The notes beneath the pieces are model-generated. The model was not told the origin of the DNA and did not search any database. It saw nothing but the letters and a program-made list of their open reading frames with translations. The position numbers and the translations under genes are program-made. Below are positions 1 to 10,723 of a stretch of 64,000 nucleotides of DNA, piece by piece. The stretch's first letter is position 1; each line of letters opens with the position of its first letter. Source of the DNA: Amia ocellicauda (taxonomy: Eukaryota; Chordata; Actinopteri; Amiiformes; Amiidae); contig NW_027102663.1 of NCBI RefSeq assembly GCF_036373705.1, positions 310,001 through 374,000 on the forward strand. The letters are read 5' to 3'.

Positions 1-269
1 TGGCCAGGGTGTCACCGCAAAGGCCTTCTTGGTCTCCGTCCATGAGTATACGCTCGCTCCCTGCCTCCTTCGACCGAGATTTACCGGAGCGACCATCCTT
101 TGAAGCTGAGCCAGGCCACCAGCCCCCGGAGCTACATCCTGAAGGTCGGCATGAGTTGCTACATACTTTGTTACAAAATCAAAGACTTGTGTTAGTGGGG
201 CAAAACCTGGTGATAGAGAGCCAAAACATCCTTGTTAATACCCTTACTAACGAATTGTACCGTATTTAA
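1..269 (+). CDS. Pro/Ser-rich left-end protein, C-terminal part (P1)
   Basis: This is the 3' end of the frame described in full at 18232-18813. The window opens inside it. What remains is part of the proline-rich stretch and the C-terminal predicted helix, ending at the same final residues as the other copies. AATAAA signals follow within about 60 bp. Confidence 0.5.
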   Translation, partial: ARVSPQRPSWSPSMSIRSLPASFDRDLPERPSFEAEPGHQPPELHPEGRHELLHTLLQNQRLVLVGQNLVIESQNILVNTLTNELYRI

Positions 270-315
270 TGTTTTAATAGACACAAAACGCCTTACTATT
301 GTGGGTTGTTGGAAA

Positions 316-328
316 AATAAAAAATAAA
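316..328 (+). terminator. Poly(A) signals after left-end gene (P1)
   Basis: Two AATAAA hexamers (316-321 and 323-328) lie 47-59 bp after the stop of the Pro/Ser-rich frame. They would separate it from the polymerase-side genes. Confidence 0.5.
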
Positions 329-452
329 TTAAAAAATGTCCTGACTTGGTAAAAGAACTCACAAACTAAAGGATTATGAACAAGCTAGGGCCCCAAAAAG
401 ACCTTCCCGAGAGAACATCCCCGGCCCTGTTGTGAACTCCTCTGATGTCCCA

Positions 453-1250
453 ATGAACCTGGAACTATTACAAATGATAAATGATTTAAATAACCCCCAA
501 TTACCACCGATAGAATGTGAATTAACAGACTTACCGGTGAACCCCGACCTGTTACAGATGGTCAATGATCTAAATAACCACCTCCCACCGGTAGCGCTTA
601 TAGAGGTTCACCCCCTAGTTCACCCCGATTTGTTTGAAATGGTGGAGGCTTTGGAGGAGCTACCCCGACCAAATTCTGCCCCTATTATAAATGATTTGAG
701 ACAATTAGAACACAGGATGGCGGCAGAAGCAGCCATCACTATAGAGGAGGGTCTTGACATTAACCGGTTGGATATCTTTGAAGGACTTTTACAGGCTTTA
801 AATGAGCCTCCTCAAAAAGGGGGTTTTGTAGATGTCAGCAGTGGGGGTGTTCGGAATGTGGAGGGTTCTGAGACTGATAAGGCTGTGGAGGACATGCTCT
901 GTGAGAATGTAGGGGGTGAAGGCTTTGTTCAAAATGATGATGTGTCCAAAAGTACCAGTGATCCCGTGATTATAGATAGACCGGCCTATAACAATTTTGA
1001 AATGATTCAGCGTTTTAATTTTGCAGAACTTTTAAATTGTGACAATTATGCAGAAATATTTGTCAACATACACGAGGCCTTGCAGAAAATGCTTGAACAG
1101 GTTGCTGAAAGGGTCAGACCTCGAGATGTTGTACAGTTAGAACTCAGAGGGGATGATTTGTTTAGCAACCTATCTGTAATGCTGAGTGGAGATAATTTAG
1201 ATGTCTGGCTAAAATCGAAGCGTTATTGCAAAGTAACGCAGCCATCTTAG
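453..1250 (+). CDS. Acidic protein upstream of polymerase (P1)
   Basis: A 265-residue acidic frame, counted from the first ATG at 453; an in-frame GTG lies 21 bp upstream. The N-terminal third has two or three copies of a degenerate repeat of about 30 residues of the pattern (N)xELLQMxNDLNN followed by a proline-rich linker. The C-terminal half is predicted helical and rich in Asp, Glu and Leu. It overlaps the start of the polymerase region by about 25 bp. No catalytic motif is seen. It could be a separate regulatory or scaffolding protein or belong to the N-terminal extension that Polinton polymerases usually have. The sequence alone does not decide. Confidence 0.5.
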   Translation: MNLELLQMINDLNNPQLPPIECELTDLPVNPDLLQMVNDLNNHLPPVALIEVHPLVHPDLFEMVEALEELPRPNSAPIINDLRQLEHRMAAEAAITIEEGLDINRLDIFEGLLQALNEPPQKGGFVDVSSGGVRNVEGSETDKAVEDMLCENVGGEGFVQNDDVSKSTSDPVIIDRPAYNNFEMIQRFNFAELLNCDNYAEIFVNIHEALQKMLEQVAERVRPRDVVQLELRGDDLFSNLSVMLSGDNLDVWLKSKRYCKVTQPS

Positions 1251-4200
1251 CTGATGAAAGTCTGTCTCTGGTAATGAATGTGGTTCGTAACCCTGAGGGT
1301 GGGGCGCTTAGAAGACTGTCGAAATGCTTGAAGAACGACATAATTAGGACCAAGCTCAGGCAATTAGTGGTGAGATCCAGTGGGGACAATAAGCTCTGTT
1401 TTGCTTACAGTTTAATAAAACTACTCACCCCCGACATGCCTGAACCCCAAGCTCTGCAAGAGGCTTTAATGCTTCATCAGAGGGCCGGCTTAAACTCTCA
1501 ACAGATGGTTGCCTTTTCAGACATCACCAAGTTTGAGGAGTTGTTGTCTTTAAAAATTGTTGTGTGGTACCGTTGTGAGGTAAAGGAAGTATTTGTGAAA
1601 TTTCAGACACATCCTGAAACCCATACACAGACACTGTTTCTCTTCCTAAGTGATAGTCATTACTTTGGAATAAAGAGTTTGACGGCTTTTTTGGGTTGTT
1701 CGTATGTTTGTCATTGGTGTTATAAGGCCTTCAATGATAAGCTTAAGCACCGATGTGACGGTTACTGTAATGTCTGTTTCAATCCGCAATGTCGTAAGGG
1801 TTTGGCCCCTACCATCCGATGTAAAGATTGCTTAAGGATTTGTCTCTCAGCGTTCTGTTTTTCCGAACATAAGGTACAGAGGGCCGCTGCTGAGAGGGGT
1901 TAAAAAATGGAGTTATTGTGATCAAACTAAATGTTGCCCGCAGTGTTGCCTCCAGTACCGTTTTCATGAGGTTAAACCACACAAATGTCTGGAGCCGAGA
2001 TGCAGGATCTGTAATGCTGATTTAACCCCGGGGTCCGAACACCAGTGCTTTATTCAGCCGGTTAAAAAGGAGCCGCCGCACAACTGGTATGTCTTTTTTG
2101 ATTTTGAATGCCGGCAAGAAAACGGGGTCCACGTTGCTAATTATATACACTGTATTGACATGTTGGATCGTGAGTGGTCAGCTAGCGGTGAGAGTTGTGT
2201 CAGGGATTTCTTTACGCGGTATCGAGGTCCAAAATACCTCAATTACACATTTATTGCCCACAATGCTAAGGGTTATGATTCTTACATTTTGATGAAGTAT
2301 CTGGTGGAAAATGGGGTGACCCCAAAAATAATAGCTCAGGGTAGCAAGATCATGTGTTTCACCGACGAAGCTTTCAACTAACGTTACATAGACTTGTTAA
2401 ATTTCCTCCCCATGAAATTGAGCGCTTTGCCTAAGGCTCTGGGTTTTGAGGCTCAGAAGAAAGGTTGGTTCTGCCATTTTTTTAATACTAAGGACACTCA
2501 AAATTATCAAGGGTCCTACCCGCCCGCCTCTTATTATGGGGTTGATACTATGATGTCTCATGAGAGGGAGGAATTCTTTAAATGGTACAATACGGTTAAG
2601 GGAGGTGTTTTTGATTTCCGAGAAGAGATGGCCGCTTATTGTAAAAATGATGTGGTGATCCTTAAAGAAGCCTGTGTGCGTTTCTGCGCCGAGGTTATCA
2701 ACACATCGGGTCTCAACCCTTTGCAAAGTGTGACCATAGCGTCTCTCTGCATGAAAATGTATCGGTCCAATTTCTTGCAGAAAAACACTATAGCGGTCAC
2801 CACTTCTGACAACTATCGTGCTAGACAAAAGAACTTTTCGACTGTCTCCATACAGTGGGTGGAATACCTGAGTGCCCGGGATAACATCTTCATCAGACAT
2901 GCTTTAAATCAAGGGGAAGTAAAAATGGGGCCTTACTACTTAGACGGTTTTAGCGACGTGTCCGGGCGGCGTACCGCTTATGAGTTTGCCGGTTGTATTT
3001 ACCATGGCTGTCCTCAGTGCTTCGACCCAAACACCTTTAACCCCGTAACACTAAAACTCTGCGGTGATATGTACTATGATTTCCAGAAACGAATTGAAAC
3101 TTTAAAAAACACCTATGGTTTGAACATGCTGGTGATTTGGGAACACGAGTGGACGACCCTGAAGCAACAGGATGCGGGGGTATAACGGTTTATGGAAACC
3201 TTGGACTTTCCTGAATGTCTAGAGCCCCGGGATGCGTTATTTGGGGGTTGTACCAATGCCCTCTGTTTACATTATGAGGTAAAGGAGGGTGAGAGAGTAG
3301 ATTACTATGATTTCACCAGTCTGTACCCTTATGTCAACAAGACCAAAATGTACCCGGTGGGGCGTCCAACCATTGTTTATCGTGACTTTCTCGAAATCGG
3401 ACATTACTTTCGTTTGATCAAAGTCACCATGTACCCTCCTCGCGAGCTGTTCTTACCCGTGTTGCCTTACAGGTGTTCGGGAAAATTGATGTTCCCACTT
3501 TGTAGAACGTGTGTGGAAACTGAAAATCAAACTACCTCTTGTCTGCACAGTGATGAAGAGAGAGCGCTGACGGGTGTCTGGTGTAGCATTGAGCTTGACA
3601 AGGCGGTGGAGAAAGGTTACAGAGTCGGTAAGGTGTATGAGGTTTGGCATTTTTCTGAAAAAACTGATACTCTTTTTGCTGATTACATTATGACCCATCT
3701 GAAAGGGAAACAGGAGGCATCGGGCTATCCCTCATGGTGTGTTGACTCCGCGGCCAAAGAGCGATACGTTCAGCAATATTTTGAAAAGGAAGGGATCCGT
3801 CTAGAGCCGGGGAACATAACTGTAAACCCCGCCAAGAGACAAATGTCCAAACTGATTTTAAACAGTCTGTGGGGTAAGTTTGGGGAAAGAAATTACCGTC
3901 TAAACACAACCTTGATTAAAACCCCTGAACTGTTCATAGAATTTATGTTTTCCAAACAACATGCAGTATCACACTTTCAATTCTTAAATGACCACGTGGC
4001 ACAGGTCCAGTGGAGGGCCCCTAAAGATTTCCCCACCAAACAGGGGAACGTTAATGTTTTCATAGCGGTTTTTACCACGGCTTACGCCCGGCTTGAACTG
4101 TACAACTTAATGGATCAGTTGCAGGAACGCACGCTCTATCATGATACTGACTCTGTAATCTTTGTCACCAGGCCAGGGGATTGGGTCCCTCCCCTCGGGG

Positions 4201-4564
4201 ACTACCTTGGGGAGTTAACGAGCGAACTAGATCCTCAGGACCACATAGTGGAGTTTGTTTCAGGGGGTCCTAAGACTTACGCATACAGAACGGCTGCGGG
4301 TAAGACCTGTATGAAAGTTAAGGGTTTCACTCTGAACCATTGTAACAACAAGCTCATTAACATCAAGTCTCTGACGACCCTGGTAGAAAGTTATGTAACG
4401 AGAAAGACGCGCCTCCTCGTGAGATTATTACAGCCGGAAATCAGATCTATCGCAATAAAAAGGGGTACACGTTGGAAAATAGATCACTAAACAAACGGTT
4501 CAGAGTGGTGTACAATAAAAGAGTGTTGAAGACTGATTATACCACTCTGCCTTATGGATATTAG
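1226..4564 (+). pseudogene. Protein-primed DNA polymerase B, broken (P1)
   Basis: Replicative polymerase region of the element. Family B signatures are seen in order: Cys-rich segments near the start, a DFE-type ExoI motif, an ExoII-like HNAKGYD motif, an ExoIII-like YCKNDV motif, the DFTSLYP palm motif A, the Kx3NSLWGKFG motif B and the YHDTDS palm motif C. These are the marks of protein-primed polymerases such as those of Polintons and adenoviruses, which replicate linear genomes with a terminal protein. The region is interrupted about four or five times and cannot give a full enzyme. Its end overlaps the packaging ATPase start by 11 bp, a compact viral arrangement. Confidence 0.92.
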
Positions 4565-5225
4565 CGGTGGTTTTGATAACAGACTTCAACACCCTTTCTC
4601 CTGTATTATAGCCGGTCCCTCCAATTCGGGGCAGAGCTATCTTATAAAGAACATCATAGAAGATGTGGACGCAACCGTGTCCCAAGCTCTTGACAACATA
4701 GTGTGGTGTTACTCTTGCTGGCAACCTCTCTACGATGATTTGGCTTCGAAAAAAAATAATCTGAAATTTGTGCAAGGTCTCCCCGCCTCGTTGTGTGGTG
4801 ATGACTTGTTCCAGCCCGGTCAAACTAACCTAGTGATCCTTGATGACCTGATGGAGCAGGCCGGTGACAACAGTGAAGTGGAAAAAGCTTTCACAAAGTA
4901 CACTCATCATAGGAATTTAAGTATTATTTATTTAGTTCAAAATCTATTTTTTCAAGGTAAAAAAAGCCGCACTATTAATTTATATGCCAATGATATAATT
5001 ATTTTTAAAAACCCCAGAGATAAACTACAGGTCACCGTCTTGGCTCGTCAAATGTACCCTAACCAGACCAAGTTCTCTTTGGAGGCATTTGAGGATGCCA
5101 CCAAAAAACCCTACGGGTACTTGATTGCGGACTTAAAAGCACAAACCCCAGAAGACTTTCGCCTCAGAACAGGTTTGTGCCCGCCCGATTGGCCGGCAGT
5201 GTATGTGCTAAAGAAAAGGAAATAA
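4554..5225 (+). CDS. FtsK/HerA-like genome-packaging ATPase (P1)
   Basis: An open frame of 223 residues, the usual size for Polinton packaging ATPases. A P-loop region lies at about residues 20-29, a Walker-B-like hydrophobic run ending in Asp-Asp at about 93-98, and a conserved C-terminal block after it. In the family the enzyme pumps the linear DNA into preformed capsids. The ATG at 4554 lies inside the end of the polymerase region, and the basic small protein starts 6 bp after its stop. Activity of this fossil copy is not implied. Confidence 0.85.
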   Translation: MDISGGFDNRLQHPFSCIIAGPSNSGQSYLIKNIIEDVDATVSQALDNIVWCYSCWQPLYDDLASKKNNLKFVQGLPASLCGDDLFQPGQTNLVILDDLMEQAGDNSEVEKAFTKYTHHRNLSIIYLVQNLFFQGKKSRTINLYANDIIIFKNPRDKLQVTVLARQMYPNQTKFSLEAFEDATKKPYGYLIADLKAQTPEDFRLRTGLCPPDWPAVYVLKKRK

Positions 5226-5231
5226 ATAAGA

Positions 5232-5567
5232 ATGTCTGTTCGGATTAAAAGAAATCTGCCGCTTTTGCAAATGTTATTTGAGAGGAGCCCGCGCCATAGG
5301 AAAGCTGTGCTGGCAGGGGCCCCCTCGGATTTGATCGAGACCCTGTGTGAAATAGCTTTTAACATCTTACGCGGTAATATACCCCTAACCCCTTCTCAAC
5401 ATTCTAAACTCAAAAAACAAAAAGCGGTTATCAAGATCATCGCTAATAAGAAGTATTCTATTAAAAGAAAAAGAAAGAAGATTAATCAAACCGGGGGTTT
5501 TATAGGACCGCTGTTGAGCATAGCCGTGCCTTTCCTAACCAGTCTTCTAGCTTCCAGAGTGGGTTAA
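5232..5567 (+). CDS. Small basic virion-type protein (P1)
   Basis: 111 residues, strongly basic, with a Lys/Arg run at about 76-83 followed by QTGG (86-89) and a hydrophobic C-terminal helix. The QTGG-F step resembles, loosely, an adenain cleavage site, and the basic half suits DNA binding. Proteins of this layout are common in Polintons next to the ATPase. I infer a DNA-condensing or membrane-active virion part, similar in layout to adenovirus core and cement proteins; the exact role is unknown. It looks whole. Confidence 0.6.
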   Translation: MSVRIKRNLPLLQMLFERSPRHRKAVLAGAPSDLIETLCEIAFNILRGNIPLTPSQHSKLKKQKAVIKIIANKKYSIKRKRKKINQTGGFIGPLLSIAVPFLTSLLASRVG

Positions 5568-5569
5568 TA

Positions 5570-6313
5570 ATGGAATATGCTCAGAAAATGTTTTTGATCC
5601 CTCAGGAGCAGCTTGAGAAACTGAGAAAAAATGTTGTCGGGCCAGAGCCCATTAGACAAATGGCCGAAAACAACCTGGACTCTGAAATGAAAGCTATACA
5701 GGCCAGGGCCGATTTAAATCAGTATTCCAAAGCCCAGTTGTATACCAACACGTTACAGCGCTACCTCCGTCTGGTTAGACAGGGTGAAAAAGATCAAAAC
5801 ATTTTAACTTTAACCATGGCCTCTCAAGAAAATGGTTCTGGGGCTGATGCGGGGGGTACGGTTGATAAAGATGTTGCGGTGACCGAACCTGTTGAGAGTT
5901 CAGAGGGAGATGTTGTAACGGATGTTTTGAGAAACATGCCGGCCAGAAGCAAAAGACATGCAGAATATATCCTGCACAAAATGGTTCAGAAACCGCGGGT
6001 AACGGCTTGGAATGAACAGGGTGAATTTGTTTTTAAAGGACAACTGATCAAAGGTTCACACATGTTTGATTTGTTGAAGAGTGTCACTAGCACTAATAAG
6101 GTACCCGATAGTCGCCGACCTGTAGGCTGGAATGCTTTCCTACAGGCGATGGCCTGTCTGAACATGCCCCAATCAACAGTTCCTAACCAGGAAACGCGAC
6201 AAAAAATCCGTCTGTGTAAAGAGGTGGAGCCTGATCTGACTCCGATATCTCATTACTCTGACCGTGCTGAGCGACCATCCTCAGGATCTATCCATCGTTG
6301 GGAAGCTTATTAA
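5570..6313 (+). CDS. Conserved Polinton protein of unknown function (P1)
   Basis: 247 residues, starting 3 bp after the previous stop. The N-terminal 85 residues look like a helical, possibly coiled-coil region. A low-complexity Gly/Ser/Asp/Glu stretch follows (about 86-120), then a globular C-terminal domain with a conserved-looking GEFVFKGQLIKGS block at about 149-161 and a WNAFLQAMACLN block. I recognise the layout as one often placed between ATPase and protease in animal Polintons, but no function is known to me. It looks whole in all four copies. Confidence 0.6.
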   Translation: MEYAQKMFLIPQEQLEKLRKNVVGPEPIRQMAENNLDSEMKAIQARADLNQYSKAQLYTNTLQRYLRLVRQGEKDQNILTLTMASQENGSGADAGGTVDKDVAVTEPVESSEGDVVTDVLRNMPARSKRHAEYILHKMVQKPRVTAWNEQGEFVFKGQLIKGSHMFDLLKSVTSTNKVPDSRRPVGWNAFLQAMACLNMPQSTVPNQETRQKIRLCKEVEPDLTPISHYSDRAERPSSGSIHRWEAY

Positions 6314-6492
6314 TCTCATGTTTTTATTTGTCTCCCCTGTAAATAATGTCTCGACAAACATTTTTTTTTTTTTATTTTTTTTTTTTCAAATGTTGTACAT
6401 TTATTTATACCATAACCCCTGCTTTGTATAAGAATTGTGTTGAATAAAAACAAAACTAATGATTCAAAGGCTGTTTTCATTATTTTTTCACC
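6314..6492. terminator. Convergent polyadenylation region (P1)
   Basis: Short AT-rich gap between the ends of the rightward and leftward gene blocks. AATAAA on the plus strand at 6443-6448 serves the rightward genes. TTTATT (AATAAA on the minus strand) occurs several times at 6370-6410, next to a long T tract, and would serve the leftward late genes. Confidence 0.6.
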
Positions 6493-7050
6493 TTAACACG
6501 CATGACATCTTTTAAAATCCTCACAAGAACACCCCATCTGTATACACGGCTGGCTAGGGTCGTAAGTCATTGTGTTATAAGGGGGGGTCCACAGTGTCCT
6601 GACAAACTCTGCCACTTTTTTATCATTTTGGCCTAAATCCTCACTGTACAAGGCCATAATATCGGGGTATGACCTTCCTTTAGATCTATGATATAAGAAA
6701 AACACACAGTGTTGACCACAAGTGAAGGTCTGAAGACTTTGTACTTGACGACCGCTGTAAATGGTTTCTTGACAGTTGTTGAGCAGAAAGTTATTGATCT
6801 TCCGAGGGAAAGGTCTGAAATCCGGGGGGTTTGCATAGGAATCAAAAAATTCACCACGGTGGTCCTCCCTTAGATAAATAGCCAGCCAATGTTCTCCGGG
6901 CATATTTTTAGGGTGTGTGTTGATTATGTACATTGCAGGTAAATTCTTGATCTTAAATTTAGGCAGCTGATCGCAGGCGTAGACTCCTTGAAACAGTTTC
7001 CGTGAGCCGGCCAGGGCATTCATGATGTGGTTGAGCTCTCTGGTGTTCAT
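6493..7050 (-). CDS. Adenain-like cysteine protease (P1)
   Basis: 185 residues when started at the ATG at 7050. An ATG 15 bp upstream would overlap the capsid stop, and the 7050 start puts the catalytic His at residue 54, as in adenovirus protease. The catalytic set is visible: His54 in GEHW, Asp70 in FFDS, Gln104 and Cys111 in TCGQHC, with Gln and Cys seven residues apart as in adenain. The C-terminus is Cys-rich (CSCEDFKRCHAC). In the family this protease matures capsid proteins. It ends the leftward late block, directly after the capsid gene, and looks whole in all copies. Confidence 0.88.
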   Translation of the reverse strand: MNTRELNHIMNALAGSRKLFQGVYACDQLPKFKIKNLPAMYIINTHPKNMPGEHWLAIYLREDHRGEFFDSYANPPDFRPFPRKINNFLLNNCQETIYSGRQVQSLQTFTCGQHCVFFLYHRSKGRSYPDIMALYSEDLGQNDKKVAEFVRTLWTPPYNTMTYDPSQPCIQMGCSCEDFKRCHAC

Positions 7051-7051
7051 T

Positions 7052-8359
7052 TTAATAATAATCATACATAACGTTTCTCCTCTGATTCACCTCAATAATG
7101 TTGTCAAACACTGCATACACGACCATATTTACAGTGCGTGGTAGAGGCTGCTTGAAACGCATCTCCAAACGCATATTGCCCGTCTTCATCAGTGAAAAAT
7201 GTTGTCCACACTCTTCGTCAGGGGTCAGGTTGAAACCGTACAGGGTGTAACCGCTGCAGTATTCCCGGCGATCGATCAGCAGAGTTTGATCCTTGAGATG
7301 GCGACCCGTAGCCAGTACTAGACTGTCATATTCACGAACCGCATTGCCGATTTCAAAGTCAGGTTGAAAAGGTCTGGATGGAACCTGCACACCATCGACG
7401 TACAACGCTATAAATTCCGCGTTATAATGTTTAAAGTTAAAGGGGTTCTTGTTGTAAACCCCGGTAAATGCATCATTATCTTCGAGACCTATAATAACCT
7501 GTTTTGGGAGCTGTCCTAGAAACAGATTTTCCTGGTTCATCACCCGTGTCCCTGCGGGGATACTGTGGACTTTCATATAGACTCTTTCAATCGGGTACTT
7601 GGCGTTTGCCGTCATTAACGCCTGCGCGTGTCCTAGTTTAACCGCCGGGGAGACGGACACTTTTTTCACAAACAGCGAGGCCGATAATATGGTCAGTTTA
7701 TATTTTTCAGTATCAGGGGTCATCAGACAAAAAGCACTTTTACTACGGATCATTTTAATTTTAATGTCTACCCCGTTGAGCATGAGTTTTTCTTGGAAAA
7801 ATATGTCTGCATGGATATGCCCCATTAGCTCAAAGGTCCTCCCTTCTGTTGAAAAGGCCGTTCTTTTTTGCAAACCCTTATTGAGTCCCTCTGGATCCTT
7901 GTCGTCCATAGCTTCCGGAATGTCTTTGAAGAAAAGGCCGGGGCTGAACTGTTTGCTTAGGGTCTCCTCACTATAATTAAGTATACACTCCATCATGGCT
8001 CTATAGGGGTAAGTATTGCTGCTTTGACTAATGAGCCGATCTCCCAGGGTCACATCCACCTGTGAAAACATGGTGGCCACCGGGTAATTGATGACCCCAG
8101 CGTTGGTCGTCTTCTCGATTGCATCGCCATCCTCATCAGTCACTTTACAGTTCATTAAAATAAATGTGTTATTCAAATCAATATAATCCTCGCCATTGCC
8201 AGCTATAAAAAACTCCAGAGGGGCCGTGTCTGAAATTGCAGAAAGAGGGGGAATCTCTACATATATGCTCTTATCTATACTCGTTTGAGTGTATGGAACT
8301 GTAAACAGATCCAGTTCTGATTTGACGCATTCTTCCGATAGACTGTGGACAAAAGACAT
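7052..8359 (-). CDS. Major capsid protein, double jelly roll (P1)
   Basis: 435 residues, starting at ATG 8359. The sequence shows the features of Polinton major capsid proteins: an N-terminal segment rich in hydrophobic/acidic strands (FxVP, then a IEFxI-like PLEFFIAG block), two beta-rich domains, and an ending of aromatic and basic strands. Such proteins form hexon-like trimers that build an icosahedral shell. It lies between the pVI/pX-like gene, whose end overlaps its start by 89 bp, and the protease. It looks whole in P1-P4, with very few residue differences. Confidence 0.85.
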   Translation of the reverse strand: MSFVHSLSEECVKSELDLFTVPYTQTSIDKSIYVEIPPLSAISDTAPLEFFIAGNGEDYIDLNNTFILMNCKVTDEDGDAIEKTTNAGVINYPVATMFSQVDVTLGDRLISQSSNTYPYRAMMECILNYSEETLSKQFSPGLFFKDIPEAMDDKDPEGLNKGLQKRTAFSTEGRTFELMGHIHADIFFQEKLMLNGVDIKIKMIRSKSAFCLMTPDTEKYKLTILSASLFVKKVSVSPAVKLGHAQALMTANAKYPIERVYMKVHSIPAGTRVMNQENLFLGQLPKQVIIGLEDNDAFTGVYNKNPFNFKHYNAEFIALYVDGVQVPSRPFQPDFEIGNAVREYDSLVLATGRHLKDQTLLIDRREYCSGYTLYGFNLTPDEECGQHFSLMKTGNMRLEMRFKQPLPRTVNMVVYAVFDNIIEVNQRRNVMYDYY

Positions 8360-8851
8360 GTTTAAAAGATGTATCCTGAGGCTCTATTTTTCTTTCTTTG
8401 ATACTTTCTTTATGCAGGTTTTTTCTTGTGCTGCTTCCTTCTCCGAGTGTTTCCACGATATGTTGGAGAATGAGAGATTCTTCGTTTTTTGTTAGCCACG
8501 GATCTTTGTCGCCCCCTGGTGGACACATGCTGTTTCTTCTTTTACCCCCCCTCCTCGCCATTACCATGAGACCCGAACCCTCCTGATGCTCATGGCTAGC
8601 TGCCCGGTTCATAACATTGGTGAACACGTCACTAACAATATTTTTAGCCGCTGATTTCAAGTGGGGTCTGGCTATAGCAAAGCCTCTCTTAAGCAGGGGT
8701 ATGGCCATTCTAAAGAGACCACGAAAGAGTCCTCCTCGACCGGCGCCATACATTGTGGGGGCTCCTACAATACCGGGCAAGCCGTTCCATCTTGCATCTT
8801 GTAATAATCCACATAGGCGCTAGGATCTACATAACCCCTCGAGGTAGCCAT
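8271..8851 (-). pseudogene. pVI/pX-like minor virion protein region (P1)
   Basis: The region encodes a Gly- and Arg-rich N-terminal part (GLFRGLFRMAIPLLKRG type amphipathic helix), a MARRGGKRR basic patch and a longer C-terminal part that runs into the capsid gene. The helix plus basic patch is typical of the Polinton protein likened to adenovirus pVI/pX, which loosens membranes or binds DNA inside the virion. The first ATG (8851) sits 1 bp from the penton-like stop. The region appears broken about once. Confidence 0.6.
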
Positions 8852-8852
8852 T

Positions 8853-9585
8853 TTAATAATGTACACACTGTTTCAGGGGTCGAAAATGTAGTTTGACATT
8901 AACTTTACCGAAGCGGAAGGGTACGTTGATATTCTGATCCGATTATACTTCGATCGTGATGTTGTCAAAGTGGGTCTTTGAGACTGGTACGTAGTGTGGT
9001 TTGTCATAAGTAATTGTGACCATGTCATTGCTTTTACCTTTAATAAGTACATTTCTCAAAAGGGGGACATAACTATCCCCGACCCTCTGGTGGGTTATGA
9101 TATCCGTATACACATAAAGAGTGTAAAAGCCGCCCCACCACTTCTGAGAACCTGCTCTCTGTGTCAGAATAGAACCCAAATATACGCCCCAGTTGGCCGC
9201 TGGTTTGAATGCTAATACCTGGTTTTGACACCTTGTACACTCTGTTTTTAATAGGGTTGTAATATAGCTTGATGTTGGGGGTGCCTTCTGAGAACTGTTT
9301 ATGCATCTCATCTAATATTTTATCCACATTGTCATAATAACCTCCTTGTATCGTGAATGTCCATTGACTCTTTTTAACATCATCAAAAATGGCAAAGGTG
9401 GCATCCGTATCTTGTAAAACAGCCCAAGTGTAAGGATACTGTATTTCCGCCAACCCCACTTCCCACGACCCCCTTAGATCTATAGATTTTCCAAATTGTA
9501 CCGTGTAACTGGATATTTCATTTTTAGGATATATATCGAGAGAGGCATTACTGGGTAGAGTCACGTAGAAGCCTCCTGATTCCAT
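8853..9585 (-). pseudogene. Penton-like minor capsid protein, broken (P1)
   Basis: The start is set at ATG 9585, where the typical opening MESGGFYVTLPSNAS is found; this opening followed by a WEVGLAEIQYP block is characteristic of the minor capsid (penton-base-like) protein of animal Polintons. In the family it forms the five-fold vertices. A C-terminal beta-rich part ends just before the pVI/pX-like ATG. The region is broken about once or twice. Confidence 0.75.
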
Positions 9586-9631
9586 CTTGAGAATCGAAAG
9601 TAATGCCCCCAACACACCCGCGGGCATGTTG

Positions 9632-10723
9632 TTATAAGGATTGAATATCGCAAACCTGTTGTTCCGGGACCCAACTATTGAACTTTTCAGGCCATCCAAG
9701 CCATTTCATCAACACATATTTTTTCCGGTTCTGGGTTTTTTCAGCTAATATCTTTTCAACTCTGTATACACTGTCTTTACCCACAATAATTTTTTGTAAC
9801 TTGGCTTCGTAAAACGTTCCTTCTATATCCTCCCTGTCATAGTCTTTTAACCGGTACACGGGGGGGTCTCTAGCCAACTGTTCGGTAATTGTAAAATATT
9901 CGTCAGAAAATGTTTCTTCATAACCTTTGGCAAAAGTACTCCTTAGCTTTGAAACGCGAACCACATCACCGATGTTGAACTAATAAGTAGTTTTTCCCTT
10001 CTTAATAAATGGTCCGTATAATTTTTTATAGACCTTAAAAGAATTACTTTGATCAACATCTAAAGGCTTCATTTTAATACTGGTGTGATACCCTTGGTTG
10101 TAAGCATCGATAAAATCCTGAACTTTATCAAAATACTTGAACGTGTTGACCGCTGTAAAATATCTCCACATTTTGGTCTTTATGGTGCGGTTAAACCTCT
10201 CCAATACCGATGCCCTAAGCTCATTACCGGTGGTGAAATGATGTATTTTGTGTCTCTTCAGTAGATTCTGAAATTCTCTGTTGAGAAACTCTTTTCCTTT
10301 ATCAGTCTGCAGTTTTTTAGGACATCGACCCTGGGACAATATATCCTCAAAGGCCCTTGTCACCGCCCGACCTGTTTTATTATGTAGAATGCGAGCCCAG
10401 GCATATTTTGATAACACATCGATACACATCAACATCAATTTGTGACCATTGTTATGTTTTGATAAATTTGACATATCGACTAGATCCATTTGCCATTGTG
10501 AATCTATGTCAGTTGCATATACGCGGTTTCTTTTAAAGTTAATCCTGAGAGGTTTATGTAAGGTATAGGCGTCTTGTTCCCGTAACCATTCTGAAACAAC
10601 CACATCATTAACCTTCACTCCGGCCTCAGCGAGTCCTCTTTGAAAACCCTTCTTACCTGCCAAACCCCCAATCTTGGCTGGGTTGTAGTATAGTTCCTGC
10701 ATTTGGGGAGCTTGCCGAGTCAT
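9632..10723 (-). pseudogene. Retroviral-type integrase with chromodomain, broken (P1)
   Basis: The N-terminal part holds the rve catalytic core with D,D(35)E residues seen in WQMDLVDM, LQTDKGKEF and the Glu of LERFNRT. The C-terminal part has an SH3-like stretch and a chromodomain (YRVEKIL, YVLMKWLGWP, NSWVPE). Integrases of this design insert Polintons into chromosomes, and chromodomains may steer them by chromatin marks. The first ATG is at 10723; an in-frame GTG lies 18 bp upstream. Core and chromodomain are not in one frame here, so I call about one break. Confidence 0.88.

Noticed and set aside
7599-7976. Rightward frame of 125 residues opposite the capsid gene
   Set aside because: Antisense shadow of a well-supported capsid frame.
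9632-10723. LTR retrotransposon, suggested by the integrase and chromodomain
   Set aside because: No reverse transcriptase, gag or LTRs; neighbours are Polinton capsid and polymerase genes, and Polinton integrases often have a chromodomain.
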